Notes under the pieces: model-generated
Told to the model about the DNA's origin: nothing
Databases searched by the model: none
Seen by the model: only the letters and a program-made list of their open reading frames with translations
Position numbers and translations under genes: made by a program
Assembly (NCBI GenBank): GCA_946902875.1
Contig: OX336340.1
Span: forward strand, 231,501 to 295,500
Source of the DNA: Nematopogon swammerdamellus
Taxonomy: Eukaryota > Arthropoda > Insecta > Lepidoptera > Adelidae
Direction of reading: 5' to 3'
Length of the DNA: 64,000 nt
Shown here: in pieces, positions 1 through 11,429 of the stretch
How the letters are laid out: each line of letters opens with the position of its first letter
How positions within the stretch are numbered: position 1 is the first letter of the stretch

Positions 1-174
1 CGTGTCCTCGTGACCTACTTCCTGTACGCACCGAGCGCTTGCCCGCAAGGTCGCCGAGGCTCACCGCTCCGCAGCCTCGCGCCACCACCGCGCGTCTGCT
101 CGCCCTCGCCCGCACACGCCCTCATCAAGCTTATACTCTTACAAGTATTCATATTTGTCAAAGGATCTTACTTC
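1..174 (+). other. GC-rich open segment at window edge
   Basis: Frame 1 is open from the first base to a stop near 174 (…RVLVTYFLYAPSACPQGRRG…). Composition is GC-rich to about 120, then AT-rich. It could be the end of a coding exon or the 3' UTR of a gene lying to the left; an AATAAA-type signal lies near 563. Nothing is recognised in the residues. Confidence 0.15.
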
Positions 175-1188
175 TAACGCTATAAAGAAATATAATTGGG
201 CATTCACAGCCTGCTTGCCCAATTTCTATAGTATATTTCCGTCCGCAACCACTCAAAGCAATAATCCATTTAGAGGACATCAAAGGGCCATTTAGAGTTC
301 CTCGCCCTTGCTACGGAGCGTGCGGTGCGGTGGGGTGGGAGGGAAGCGGCGCGGGGGGAGGGGGGGGATCCCGCCAGTGCAGCGTACCTCACCATCCAGC
401 GGGGGTAAGTGGCATACTTACTTACACAACGACGGGGACAATGCTACCATACTAAAAGGAGACGAGTAGGGCAACTGTAGCCCGTTTTTTAAATACCTAC
501 GCTGCGCCGCCGCACAGTGGTCTGGAAATCGAGCTCCATAGACATAGAACCTTAATGTCAGGAATAAAAATAAAAACAAATTTAATGTCTCTGGTATACC
601 TCCCTTTATTTCATATTATAGTATGAAGGGTATAAGTAGCTCCACGAGTGAGAAAAAAAAAGTTTTGTTTTTTTTTGTATGGAAGAAAACACTTAAAGTA
701 ATTTTTTTTTTAACTGAATGAAACTGAAGGGCTGGTGCTCACATCTTCTATTGCACCTTACACGGCGATCAAGATGACATACAATTCCTTCACCTTTCGG
801 TGCCTATTTGCGCGTAGCAAACGTTTGAAATTTGGAATTTTCGATAAATTATTTTTTAAACCTTAGTCGTAATTTAATGAAGTTGCCTATCGCTTTGAAT
901 ATGAAAATACTTTTCTCATGTTATTATTGTACTGAGTAGTACTGACAGTACAGTAATTAACCATATTTTATAGTAAACACAGCGTAGCCTGTTAAAATTA
1001 TAAGAATAACATACAACACACACAAGCGAGCGACAACTAATTAACGAGTTAGTGAAAACCGTTTTTTCCACTCGCAGCGCGTACTAATTCCCAACAAATA
1101 ACCAGTCCCATGCCTTCTTAGTTTCAGCGAAATTATTTCATTAGCTTTTAGCACTTGTGCGCTAACAACTATACTTATTACATTCTAT

Positions 1189-1587
1189 TTGTTTTCGTGC
1201 TATGATGGAAGGTTTTGGTACCAATTTGGACATTTCGTGTTTGTGGCAAATAATAGTTGTTTCTCACAGCCCAGGGCGTTGTTTGAAGTTTTTAGGAGTG
1301 CCCTTGATCTGTCAGAAAGTGAAAAGAAAGAACTGAAACCATTCTGTCAGACTTATGTGTGTTCGTTGAGGAACAAATGGATCTCGTGTAATCGCACAAG
1401 ACATGAATTCACGAAGAAGTACGAGACGTGGCTGCAAGAAAACATAAAATGGCCTGAGTTCATGAGGGAAAAGATGACACGTTCTTTAGTGTCAGTAGAG
1501 CGGCAACCATGTTCCAGTGACTTCGGTTCTCATGAACTCAGGCCATTTTCTAAATTCTATAATGCCAAAGTTTATGTTAAAGTCTGA
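1189..1587 (+). pseudogene. Repeat-derived open frame, unknown family
   Basis: A 132-codon open frame without a convincing ATG. Contains PFCQTYVCSLRNKWISCNRT followed by FTKKYETWLQENIKWP, a pattern (LRxKWxxCNRxxxxFxxKYxxWL) that I associate with N-terminal regions of repetitive proteins in insect genomes, but I cannot name the element. The lack of introns and the setting among repeats favour a transposon-derived fragment. Confidence 0.3.
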
Positions 1588-1865
1588 GTTTATGTGTTCA
1601 CTGTTGGACATACGCCTCTCCAATTTCCTCTAGTCCTCCCGGCTTTAAGCTGTTCGGAACCATTGATTGCCTGCGACGTACTTGATGTCGTCGTCTCGCA
1701 CTCCGTCTCAGTGTCCACAACCACCAGTGCAGGATGCGTTCACTTCAATATAATACAACAATATTAATATTTATACTGTTCCGGTCATTTCCGAAAGTAC
1801 AATGTTTAAAATTTAAAAAAAAAAAACTAAATGGGCAGGACAGACGAGCGATGGTACCTCGCTTT

Positions 1866-2100
1866 GTCAGCCTCGGTAGCTCAGTGGAGGGGTCGGTCGA
1901 CTGTTGTTAAGCAACGCTGAGCGCGGTCATAATTATATTATGTAAATAGTTCGTGTTTTATGTCCAGTTCAGTGTAGCCGACATGAAATGAAGGGAGGCA
2001 CTGACGTGGCACCAAGTTCACCCGGTGTTATGGGCTAACATCACGGATGTTGTAGGTAATGTAGCCAACCGTGTCAGTTTCAAATAAATAAATAAATAAA
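1866..2100 (+). mobile_element. tRNA/5S-like SINE, internally deleted copy
   Basis: Head (CCTCGGTAGCTCAGTGGAG to GAGCGCGGTCA) joined directly to the 3' body (GTAAATAGTTCGTG to GTGTCAGTTTCAAATAAATA); the middle third is missing. Confidence 0.7.
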
Positions 2101-2575
2101 CTTTCTGTCATACACATAACCAAAATATAACTTTTGCTTGACTTTTGCTCTCGGTCGGACAGGCCAAGCTACTAATGGCTCTGAAGGTCGTAGAGGTCAA
2201 ATAAAAACGACCTCTTTGCATTCAAACGTGAAAGCGCGCATACACGGGGAAATAAACTGTGTACCTAATAATTGTACAAGTAACTATGCCCTGGCGAGAT
2301 GACTGCGTCATTCATACATTAAATTAAGCGTACACTACGACTGAAGTCAATGGCAATAACCCTGGCCAGGTAGGCCAGAACTAAAACAATTCTGAGCGCC
2401 GAGGAGGACTCACGGCTATGTGTAAACATAAGCCGCGAACGTCGGTCGCGCCTGTCACCTGCGATGCGTTACCCGAAATCCCAATTCCCTCCAGCGGCCT
2501 CGGCCCATCAGAACACACGCGCGTGTTTTCCGTGTGCCTTGCGTACAACACAAGCGTACAACATACCTAGGTATA

Positions 2576-2790
2576 GTGTTTTCATTTTACGAAGGTACGA
2601 GGAGTACGAGGTAGGAAGTGGCGCGAGACCGCGCGGAGCTCAGTAGAAAACGAACTCGACGCCCGGTCGGTACACACGTTCTACATACACGTTTCCGCGT
2701 CGCTCCGTCGAACCGAGTCGTTCCCTACTGAGCTCCGCGCGGTCTCACACCACTTCCTAACTCATACCCCTCGTAAAATGAAAACACTCT
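2576..2790. repeat. Inverted repeat, MITE-like
   Basis: Arms of about 65-70 bases (2576-2645 and 2727-2790) are near reverse complements: the left holds CGCGCGGAGCTCAGTAG and the right CTACTGAGCTCCGCGCG, continuing out to TTTTCATTTTACGA / TCGTAAAATGAAAA. The spacer is GC-rich unique DNA. Confidence 0.6.
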
Positions 2791-3092
2791 ACGCATAAAT
2801 TATTCATAATGGGATTCTCGCGGTCGCTCGTTGCAGTCTCTGGGCCGGCTTGCGCGACACATCTTGCGACTCTATACCGCAGCACAGGCGTCAAACTTCA
2901 GCGTCTACCAGATTGTCAGAGGTGGGAATCGAACTCTGTCGACATTTGGATGACATGTCAACTACACTCGCGACTTGTACGGTAGCCGGTACGATACGGA
3001 CTCTGGTTAACATTTTTCTTTTACAATTTTTATCTCTCATTTCCGATGTTTTAGTTTATAAATTTCTCTACATAAAAAAACAAGTACTTTTT

Positions 3093-3335
3093 TATGGAAA
3101 CTTGACACGGTTCGCTACATTACCTACTACAAACGTTGATGTCAGACCATAAGTGTTTCCCTTCGGTCGTTCCGGCTGCACTGAACTGGGCGGAAAATAC
3201 GAACTATTTACATAGCCGTTTCGATCGACCTTTCATTTAGTGCGGTGGTACCAATCCGGGCGGTTTAAACCCTAGCACCTAGTAAAGTAAGAAGGGAAGG
3301 GACCTACAGTTTTACTTGGAATCGGTTTACGCAAA
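3093..3335 (-). mobile_element. tRNA/5S-like SINE, 3' part
   Basis: Minus-oriented body from TATGGAAACTTGACACGG to AGGGACCTACAGTTTTAC; lacks the head. Confidence 0.65.
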
Positions 3336-3612
3336 ACAAAGAAGCTACGCAGAGGTGAATGCTCTATTGTATCCTTAAAAACTTTCAAACACACAATACA
3401 TTACTGTCATTCTTCGATGTACGAACCGATTCTACAGGAGATATTTTTTTATGGGAAGCGCGACTTACCTACCTATGGCGCGCGCCAGACTAACGCACAG
3501 GGGTAAGTCCAACGGCGCCCATAGGCATTCGGCTATTTACTAAATACATTGATTGTGCAGTCCATAAAGAAACGCTTGAAATAAAAGTTATATTACAATT
3601 TAAAAACAACCC

Positions 3613-3746
3613 CCCACACATAAAAAACCCTCAAAAAGCAAAAACGAATTTCCGGTAAGTTAATTAAAGGGGTCGGGGGACCGCTAAGTAATTTTTTTTT
3701 TAATTAAGCGGAAATTATTTGTTTACTTTTGAGGGTTTTTGATGTG
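3613..3746. mobile_element. Short MITE, family A copy 1
   Basis: Terminal inverted repeats about 35 bases long: left starts CACACATAAAAAACCCTC and reaches GAATTTCCG; the right mirrors it as CGGAAATTA…GAGGGTTTTTGATGTG. The centre contains GGTCGGGGGACCGCTAAGTA, shared with copy 2. Confidence 0.6.
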
Positions 3747-4124
3747 TTGGTTTTTTTTTTATTTGTAATTGAATGCATCTTCTTGCGGCCCGGCCTAACT
3801 GTTCACTCGCAGGTCGCTGCGCGTCGCGTATGTCAACGCGGCGGAGGCGGTGGTGGTGAGAGGTCACGCACACACACACACGTGTTAGTAAGGTGCACGT
3901 ATCGTAGAGCAAACTCTATGTGCGGTATTTACTACCTACTGTGTCCTGTCGCTAGCTATAATACGAATAGGGATACGTCTGCCTTGAGCCTCGATTTCAA
4001 CGAAGGAAATACTTAATATCAATTCAATTTCATACTGAATATATTTCAAGTGAAACTGAAACCGCTCGAGCCGTCTGCGTCGATTGAGCGCGCCGATTAA
4101 GGATTTTTCTCAATTAGTACTCGT

Positions 4125-4510
4125 ATGTATAGGGTGAGATGTTCTGAGGGCAGCGGCGCGGGGTGTGCCGGCCGGCGGGCGCGGGCGGCGGGGCGCGGGC
4201 GGGGCGGGGCGGGGCGGCATGTGCATCGGATCGATAGCGCTCTACTCGCGGCGCGGCGCAATCGATCGGCGCGAGCTACGCTACGCTACGAGCCCGCGCG
4301 AGTCAATGAGCTGCGCGCGCCGCGCCGCGCTCTACGCGCGTTACGTAACGGCGGCGCAACAACCGCCGCGCCACCTGTTGCGCCTGCAGCGTACCGCCCC
4401 CCCCCCCCCCCGCGCACCCCGTACCGTGTCATTGCACCGCCTCAACCTTCGCACAGCCGCCGACGCCTCCCCGCCCCGCCCCGCCCCGCCCGCACTCGCT
4501 ACCGACTACA
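4125..4510. promoter_or_regulatory. GC-rich island, function unknown
   Basis: About 400 bases rich in CpG inside AT-rich DNA, with GGGGCGGGGC-type tracts and a C14 run. It gives overlapping open frames in several phases, none resembling a protein. A promoter or non-coding first exon is possible. No partner gene is visible. Confidence 0.25.
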
Positions 4511-5749
4511 CTTCCACCAAACTAATTATTGCAATCTTGCAACGCCCACGTTCTAATGAGTGCGATGTTAACTCAGATCAATAATAGCTAAGTATAGGGC
4601 GCCCCTATACTATCGGTGTATGCACAGTAAGCGCGGGTGTGTTGTGTGTGCGTCACGTGGTGTTAAACAAATTTAAGCAGTCTTATACAAAAGTTGTAAA
4701 ATAATAAAAACGTGCCATTATTTTAAAATTGTTAGGCATTCATAAAATTATCCAAAACAATATTTACCTCATGGGTGGCTCGGGGCCACATGTCGCGCTT
4801 TCTAGTAATATATAAGTCAATGGCTTTCTATAAAAAAAAAAAAAATTGTGATATAGTTAATATATATAGTTAACATAAAATAACACTTAAAATGAAATGA
4901 AATAAATGAAAACGAAATTAAACGTTCAGTTGTCGCCATTTCGGATTACAATTCACGATATACCTCAATCATTCACTAATATTGGCGACAAATTGGACTC
5001 AACTCAGCGTGTGTAAAGACAACATATTGCGCTGGGAAATATAATTACTAATTTTACTTACAGACTAGACATACACGGACCGATGACACAAAACAATTAT
5101 GAGCATCTGCTAAGTAAATAACAAAAAAATATAACCTAAAATTCCTACCAAAAACACTAAAAAACTAATTAACCATATAATTAATTAATTAATCATCATC
5201 CTAGGGGCTGTGGCTGCCTCGGCTCAACTAGGAGATTTTTTTTATTTATAGGTTCTTGTTAATTTTTCTTTTGTTAGATAGGTAAGTTTTGTTTTAGGTT
5301 AGCTTTAGCTAAGATCTTTATAATTTTTTTGATTACTTAATTACTTGATTAAATAAAACCTAAAATAAGATATTTGATCATAAATATTTTATTTATTTCA
5401 TTTTTGAAGTGAAAACTTCTTTAGCGGCGCTTGGCATTTTTTTAGGTGGGTAAAAAATGTTAAACTCGCGTCAGATCGTCATCGTCAGTCTCGAAAAGCG
5501 ACAGATTTATTTTTATTATTTAAAATGTAACCTTAAGTCATTGCATTAAGGTTTAAGTTACGAGTGGCTCGGGATCAATTCTGTTCTTCTCTCAGTGACA
5601 GTAAAGCCGAAAGCGAATCAAGGGAATCCGATATTCGTTTGGTCGTTTATGTGATTTCGTGGCTTAATGGTAAGAGTGTAGGATTTGTAATTTTCGACCA
5701 TCTTAATGTCTTGACCTTAACATCTTTAGCCATTTTAATCCCTCAAAAT

Positions 5750-6335
5750 TTTTTTTCTTTTTTTTTCTTTTTTAAGCAATGTTACGTTGTTTAAATTTTT
5801 TTAGGGTATTTAGTTTTTTTTATAACCATCTAAGAATTATTTTCGGAAATACAAAAATAATAGAATAGAATAGAATAGAAACTCTTTATTGCACACAACG
5901 GAAAGAAGAACAGTACACGAGTAGAACAAACCAATACAGAAGTGCGCAAAGGCGGACTTATCACTGCTTCTTTCTTCTGTTTTCTTTTTTAAGCAATGTT
6001 ACGGTGTTAAAATTTTTTTAGGGTGTTTAGTTTGTGGTGATAGCGACACCTATCCCACAACTGAATAATAAAGATCGATAATAACCTACATCGCTTCGCG
6101 ACGTAGAAACAGAAAGATTCACTAGCACACCAACTGCTGAAATATCAAATACGCCTCGCATTAATACAGATCGCTTGGCAGAACAACGGGGCACTAGCCC
6201 GTACAACAACATCAGCTGCAGCTACACGTGGAGCCAAAGGACACGACACCGCTTCACCTTTTACCTCACAGCTCTACAAGTTTTTTTTATAACCAGCTAA
6301 GAATTATTTTCGGAAATACAAAAAGTTTTCACTTC
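5750..6335. repeat. Interrupted duplication with (GAATA)n LINE tail
   Basis: A block (TTTTTTTAGGGT, ATAACCA…CTAAGAATTATTTTCGGAAA) occurs at both ends. The intervening DNA begins with (ATAGA)n followed by ACTCTTTATTGCACAC, a minus-oriented LINE tail also seen at 31042, 57967 and 62002. Confidence 0.5.
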
Positions 6336-6628
6336 TGCCGGCACTCCCGGAGTGCAACTGGGGCTTTTTATTTATTTATTACGACCAACCAACAGTGAAA
6401 AAATATTGAAAACTATTATACTTGGCAGTAGGTAGGAACAAGGCAGCACTCGGGTGCTCCGCAACTATTACCGCTGCATGTGCGGTGCGGTGAGGGTGAG
6501 GATGTGAATGTATAGTTTTATATTGACCCTGTTTCTGTAAAATGTTTTTGGAGCAATAAATTATTTTCTATCATTTATGTAAAATGTAACAGCAGTGTAT
6601 AGTAACTATGTAGGTTTATTTTTATTTT

Positions 6629-6727
6629 TATGGAAACTGACCCGGTTGGCTACATCACCTACAACATCCATGTCAGCCCATAACACCGCGGTGAACTAGT
6701 TGCCATGTCAGTGCTTCCCTTTGTGTA
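6629..6727 (-). mobile_element. tRNA/5S-like SINE, 3' fragment
   Basis: About 100 bases beginning TGGAAACTGACCCGGTTGG and including the CAGCCCATAACACCG block. Confidence 0.6.
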
Positions 6728-6729
6728 GG

Positions 6730-8265
6730 TAGAGGTATGTATTTAAATGCAAAGTGCTAACGTAAGTACCTACTCGGACTTATTTATCGGAACGCGATCC
6801 AGTTTGTGAGCGCGACTATACAACTTTGCCAATTGCTGTCGCGGGCGGGATACTCCCGCCAGCTGCCAACACAAACAAAAATGTCATCCCGCCTCCGCGA
6901 CCTTCCTCGATCCCAGTACCAAACTCGACACCTCACTGAAGTCTTGTAATAATTATAGCGAGCACAGATTCATAAATCGAACCTGTAAGACTTATAATGA
7001 TTTGTTCTGCAGTGTCGACATTTTTAACTCAAGTTTATTTCAATTCAAAAAACTCTGTTATAATATAATATAATACAATAGGTAATTGAACTCACTTTCT
7101 CAAGAATTTTCTAAATCGCAATGTTTTTCTTTTAGTTTTTTTTTTCTCGTTTATAACAATTCAATTAAATATGTTGTCCTTTCTTTTCCAAATTTAAACA
7201 AATGTATACATTTCATATTTATCTATATATATTATCTATAAGTGTTGTTGATATCATTAAAGGATTAAAATTTAATTGTAGAAACTTTACTGGTTTAGGT
7301 GTTAGACTAGATTTAATTTTCTATGTACCTACTTATTTTGTAACTGTTGGTTTCTTTAAAAGTTTAAAATAATAAAAAATAAAAAAATTATTGGAGCGAT
7401 TGCAATAATTATTTTTCTCTCATTGTGAATGGTCACAAACTGCGTGTACTAACTCCAACTGAGGACCGTTTTCTCAAAGTAATACATCATCATTTTTTTC
7501 GATATTGACTTTTTAGCGGATTTTTTTTCGTTTTGCAAGCCCGGTGGTAATAGTGAAAGGAAATTTTCTAAAAGCGATACATAAACTATAGTTTTAGCAG
7601 ACCAAAATCACTAGTTTTTTCAAAGTGATACATCATCAACAAAGGAGTTTTGTCAAACCGATATATCAAATCTACATGAGAACGTTGTATGGCAAGGAAC
7701 CAATATATTATTTATAACGCACTCCAGATTATAACAGCGCGCACCTGTTCACTATTTAATTACTTCTACTCCTGTAAATACTAACATGTATTCATATTTA
7801 AAAAAAATATTATAATTTACTTGCTTTTTCGTACTGAAATATGTCAATTTTGAAAAATAGACAAAAATTTTACTGTGGTCCGCGCGTGTCCGTCTCGTCT
7901 TCGAAAACAACTTTCCGACATACTCGTACTTCTCGAATGCGATACTCACCGCCGCCGCGCCGCCGCAGCCGCGCGCGCCGCGCGTCACACTCACTTTAAC
8001 CATACTTTATTTCATACATCATTTCCATTTCAAAAGTTTTCAAATAAAAGTGTGTTACGCAAAGAGTGGACTCGTAGCTCCCAAACGGATGGACCGAATT
8101 GGATTCGGTTTCTTTTATTAGAAAGCTGGTTTACTCGGGATGGTTCTTAGCTATGTTTGTAATCAATTAAGTACTTAATCAAAAAAATCATTATTTTAAA
8201 GTGGACCGATTTGAATGGGTTTTTTTAAAGCTTGAAATAAAAGCTAAAGTATAAGTTAAAGAGCT
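6730..8265. other. Intergenic, mostly AT-rich
   Basis: Holds a repeated CAAAGT(A/G)ATACATCATC motif (7475 and 7620) and a small GC-rich spot near 7940-7990. No gene recognised. Confidence 0.4.
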
Positions 8266-8267
8266 CC

Positions 8268-8695
8268 GACCCTTAAAAAGTCAAAAATAATTTTAGTTTA
8301 CTTACTTAAAGGAGTCGGGGGACCGCTAAGTAAATAAAATATAAAAACTCAGAGCTGCGCGGCGGTATTTACTTAGCGGTCCCCCGACTCCTTTAAGTTA
8401 CGAAGCTACGATCCCTTGCCCGTTACTAGGTGGTAGGCTCAAATGGTAGCCGACTGGATTGGTACGACCATACTGGATGTAAGATCGACACATAGCAGCC
8501 TCGGTTGTGTTCTCCTCTAGTCCAGTATAGCCAGCAATCCAAGGAAGTCTCCGGTATGGCACCTACCTTCTCGGAGGTTATATTGGATGGTCGGAGCGTG
8601 TGCTATGGCCCCTCCGACTCAGCCACCCATACCGGATTACATAAAAAAAAGTAAGTAAACGGAAATTATTTTTTACTTTTTAAGTGTGTAACACG
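8268..8695. mobile_element. MITE family A copy 2 with an inserted repeat
   Basis: Ends CCCTTAAAAAGTCAAAAAT and its mirror ATTTTTTACTTTTTAAG enclose the same GTCGGGGGACCGCTAAGTA core, here present twice in opposite orientation (8310-8335 and 8370-8395). A second-family SINE-like repeat (about 8405-8640) has inserted into it. Confidence 0.55.
8405..8640. repeat. Dispersed repeat family 2, copy 1
   Basis: Shares blocks with 43486-43715 and 62185-62290: a 'GGTATGGCACCTACCTT' type block, 'TTGGCTATACTGGA' type block (here reversed) and a 'CAGAGCACATG' block in the others. SINE-like in size; no coding capacity. Confidence 0.4.
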
Positions 8696-8846
8696 CTTTT
8701 ATTTTAAAACTGTAAAGAAATTTGAAATCGCTTGTTTCCAATGGGAATAAATTTATTTTGAAATTTTTAGTTAAATTTTATCAATATAAAAGGTTCTTTT
8801 TTTACGTTTATTTATTTTTTACTTATTTTACGTATTGTATGATGGC

Positions 8847-9235
8847 AAAAACGTCAGCTAGGACCTGAGTACTTGTGTGTGGTGAAGACAAACATCAGCT
8901 AGGACCAGAGTACTTGTGTGTGAAGACAAACGTCAGCTAGGACCAGAGTACTTGTGTGTGAAGACAAACGTCAGCTAGGACCAGAGTACTTGTGTGTGAA
9001 GACAAACATCAGCTAGGACCAGAGTACTTGTGTGTGAAGACAAACGTCAGCTAGGACCAGAGTACTTGTGTGTGAAGACAAACGTCAGCTAGGACCAGAG
9101 TACTTGTGTGTGAAGACAAACGTCAGCTAGGACCAGAGTACTTGTGTGTGAAGACAAACGTCAGCTAGGGCCAGAGTACTTGTGTGTGAAGACAAACGTC
9201 AGCTAGGACCAGAGTACTTGTGTGTGAAGACAAAT
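8847..9235. repeat. 38-bp tandem array, about 10 copies
   Basis: Unit contains CGTCAGCTAGGACCAGAGTA then CTTGTGTGTGAAGACAAA. Period is exactly 38 from about 8890 on; copies differ by single bases (CATCAG for CGTCAG, GGGCC for GGACC), and the first copy is longer. Non-coding. Confidence 0.9.
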
Positions 9236-9475
9236 CAAACCCCAAACTCAATGGGGTTACGTCGTCGTTTCGTTACAGTTCTACCAGCTTACATTTTTTC
9301 AGAATTTTCTACCGTATACTTAGTTGAAAAGTTAGGCACACACACTATTTATATACGACTTTAGAAGCGCATATCTCACCAACTACGCTGTTCCCGAGGG
9401 AAGCATAGTGAGGACATGTTATATGTATACTGTCTGTTTCACTTTTGTTTTTTTCTTTTTACTTTTTACTTTACT

Positions 9476-9800
9476 TTAGTTTGTTTTTCTCCTTAATAAA
9501 TAAAATAAAATAAATAAAAATAAAACTACTGCCTTAAACAGACGTAATTTGAAAACGTCTTTACAATTTTTTAAGACATATACATACATACATACGTACA
9601 TACATAGCGTCACGCCTGTTTCCCGGTGGTATAGGCAGAGACAACGGATCTCCACGTGCCACGATCGTAACACACCTCTGCCGCCTTGGGTCCTACGCAC
9701 TTGACGCTTTTTGAGCACATATCCGATGTGGTCCAGGTACGTGCGTCGAGGGCGACCCTTCCCGACTGAGACCTATCTAACGAACAAAAATCTATCTGTG
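9476..9800 (-). mobile_element. RTE-like LINE 3' tail
   Basis: Minus-strand match to the tail at 39530-39880: both hold the ACGTACCTGGACCA block and the AGGCGTGACG end followed by a TATG/CATA tetranucleotide tail. Both are truncated. Confidence 0.5.
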
Positions 9801-9918
9801 ATCTAAATAAGCGAATCCTCACTTGTTTTATTACATCTTTTTGTGGGTAATTTCATTGTTCATAAATATGTGCTAATAGAGTTTATTGAACTGACTTCCA
9901 TTATTTTACGAAATGTAT

Positions 9919-10321
9919 AAGGTGTTTCGTTAGTCATGTCAATAACTTCGGGTTAGTCATGTCGATATAACCCATACACACTCAAATAAACAGGTTACGC
10001 AAAAAGAATTATATGTTTATAGCATTACTTTTCGAGAAATTTTACAAAACATGTTGCTAACTAAACATTAACCTGTGTGTAACAGTAGGTGACATGCATT
10101 GTACGGGGTCAATGACCGTACTTTGTTCAAACGCAGAACAGCTGTCTGTTACAAGTAAGTCACAAGGCCACTATGATTGGTTTTACAGCTACTTATTTGA
10201 TTTAATTTTTTTGTTAGGAAAAAAAATGCTCCTATAAACATTATGTTTTTTTTTGCGTAAAGTGTTTGAGTGTGGTATGTAACCCTCCCGAAGATATTGA
10301 CATGACTAACGAAACACCTTA
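9919..10321. mobile_element. Mariner-type MITE, 403 bp
   Basis: Perfect-looking terminal inverted repeats begin TAAGGTGTTTCGTTAGTCAT and end with the reverse complement; TA dinucleotides flank both ends (9917-9918, 10322-10323) as expected for Tc1/mariner target duplication. No transposase reading inside. Confidence 0.75.
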
Positions 10322-10439
10322 TATATTAGAGTTGATGTGCGCGCGCGCCCAAGTTTCGAAAATTTCCCCGCGGCGAAAATGGCGGTACTGCGTGGTACAT
10401 GGTACTTTATATTAATTCGCTGGAAGCCAAAGGGTTCAC

Positions 10440-10750
10440 TTTGCTTATACACTTTTTGTGATACAAATAAATAACAGTCCATATCTTGAAAACTACTGAA
10501 CCGATTTTAATGAAACTTGCACTATTCCCTAACTTAATCCAATAATTAGAATTATGGCAATTCGATTTCTAGTTTCCGAGAAATTCGTGGACAAAAATAC
10601 ATACATACATACACTTATGAAATTTGGCACACCTGTTCAGAAGCCGACATAGACTAACATATACGAATATTGTGCAATTCCAACGATATTACATACATAC
10701 GGGTTCAATTGATAACCTCTTTTTTTGAAGTCGGTTAAAAAAAAAATTAT
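10440..10750. repeat. Dispersed lepidopteran-type LINE tail fragment
   Basis: Contains AACTACTGAACCGATTTTAA and ends TTGAAGTCGGTTAAAAAA, sequences I associate with abundant lepidopteran repeats, plus a (CATA)n tract. No coding reading. Confidence 0.35.
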
Positions 10751-11117
10751 TTTGTGATCAATCTGAAGTGACGAGGAGGGCGCGCCCGCCCTAGCTGCGG
10801 CCTCTCGGGACTAGTCGGACGCTAGTCGGGCGGCACTCGCGAGTACCTTGTTGTAATTAGTTACAAACTATAGATACCTACACTACAAGTGTTATTTGCA
10901 AGAGTTGTGTATACTACGCGAATATATATACTTGTATATTTTCACTGAAGACGACAAAAAAAGTCAAAATATTTGAATTAACCAACCTGTGTACATTTTA
11001 TTAATAATATTAATATATAAAAATGTATACTGCGCGAGCGAGACATTATCCCAACATCATATTGTAAATTCATTACGCTATAGCTGGGAAGACTATGGAA
11101 ATATAGTTTTGTTTATG

Positions 11118-11428
11118 GCACCGGACAGTACGCTACGTCACACACGACACCTGTGATATCAGCCAATCACACCTTGGTGAACTAGGTGCCATGCCAGTGC
11201 TTCCCTTTAGTCGTGCCGGTTACACTGAAGGGCGGAAAACACGAACTAAATATTTACATCGCTTCGACCGATTTTCCATTCCGAGCAGTAGCGAGCAATC
11301 CGTACCTACGCGTTAAACCTACCCACCTAGTCAAAGTAAGGTCAGGTAAGGGAACTACGTGGAATCCGAACCACGGCCAGCCTCAACGGTCAAACAGTCA
11401 CCCACACAAGTTCTGACCGCGCTCGAGT
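11118..11428 (-). mobile_element. tRNA/5S-like SINE, diverged copy
   Basis: Minus-oriented; keeps GGTGAACTAGGTGCCATG, GGAATCCGAACCACGG and CTGACCGCGCTCGAG. Head beyond the 5S-like block is lost. Confidence 0.6.
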
Positions 11429-11429
11429 A

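Noticed and set aside
4125..4584. Two overlapping plus-strand frames of about 140 codons
   Set aside because: Composition-driven (Arg/Ala/Pro) in a GC island with a C14 run; no family resemblance.
8847..9235. Tandem array considered as a CRISPR array
   Set aside because: No unique spacers; the 38-bp units are contiguous, and the genome is eukaryotic.
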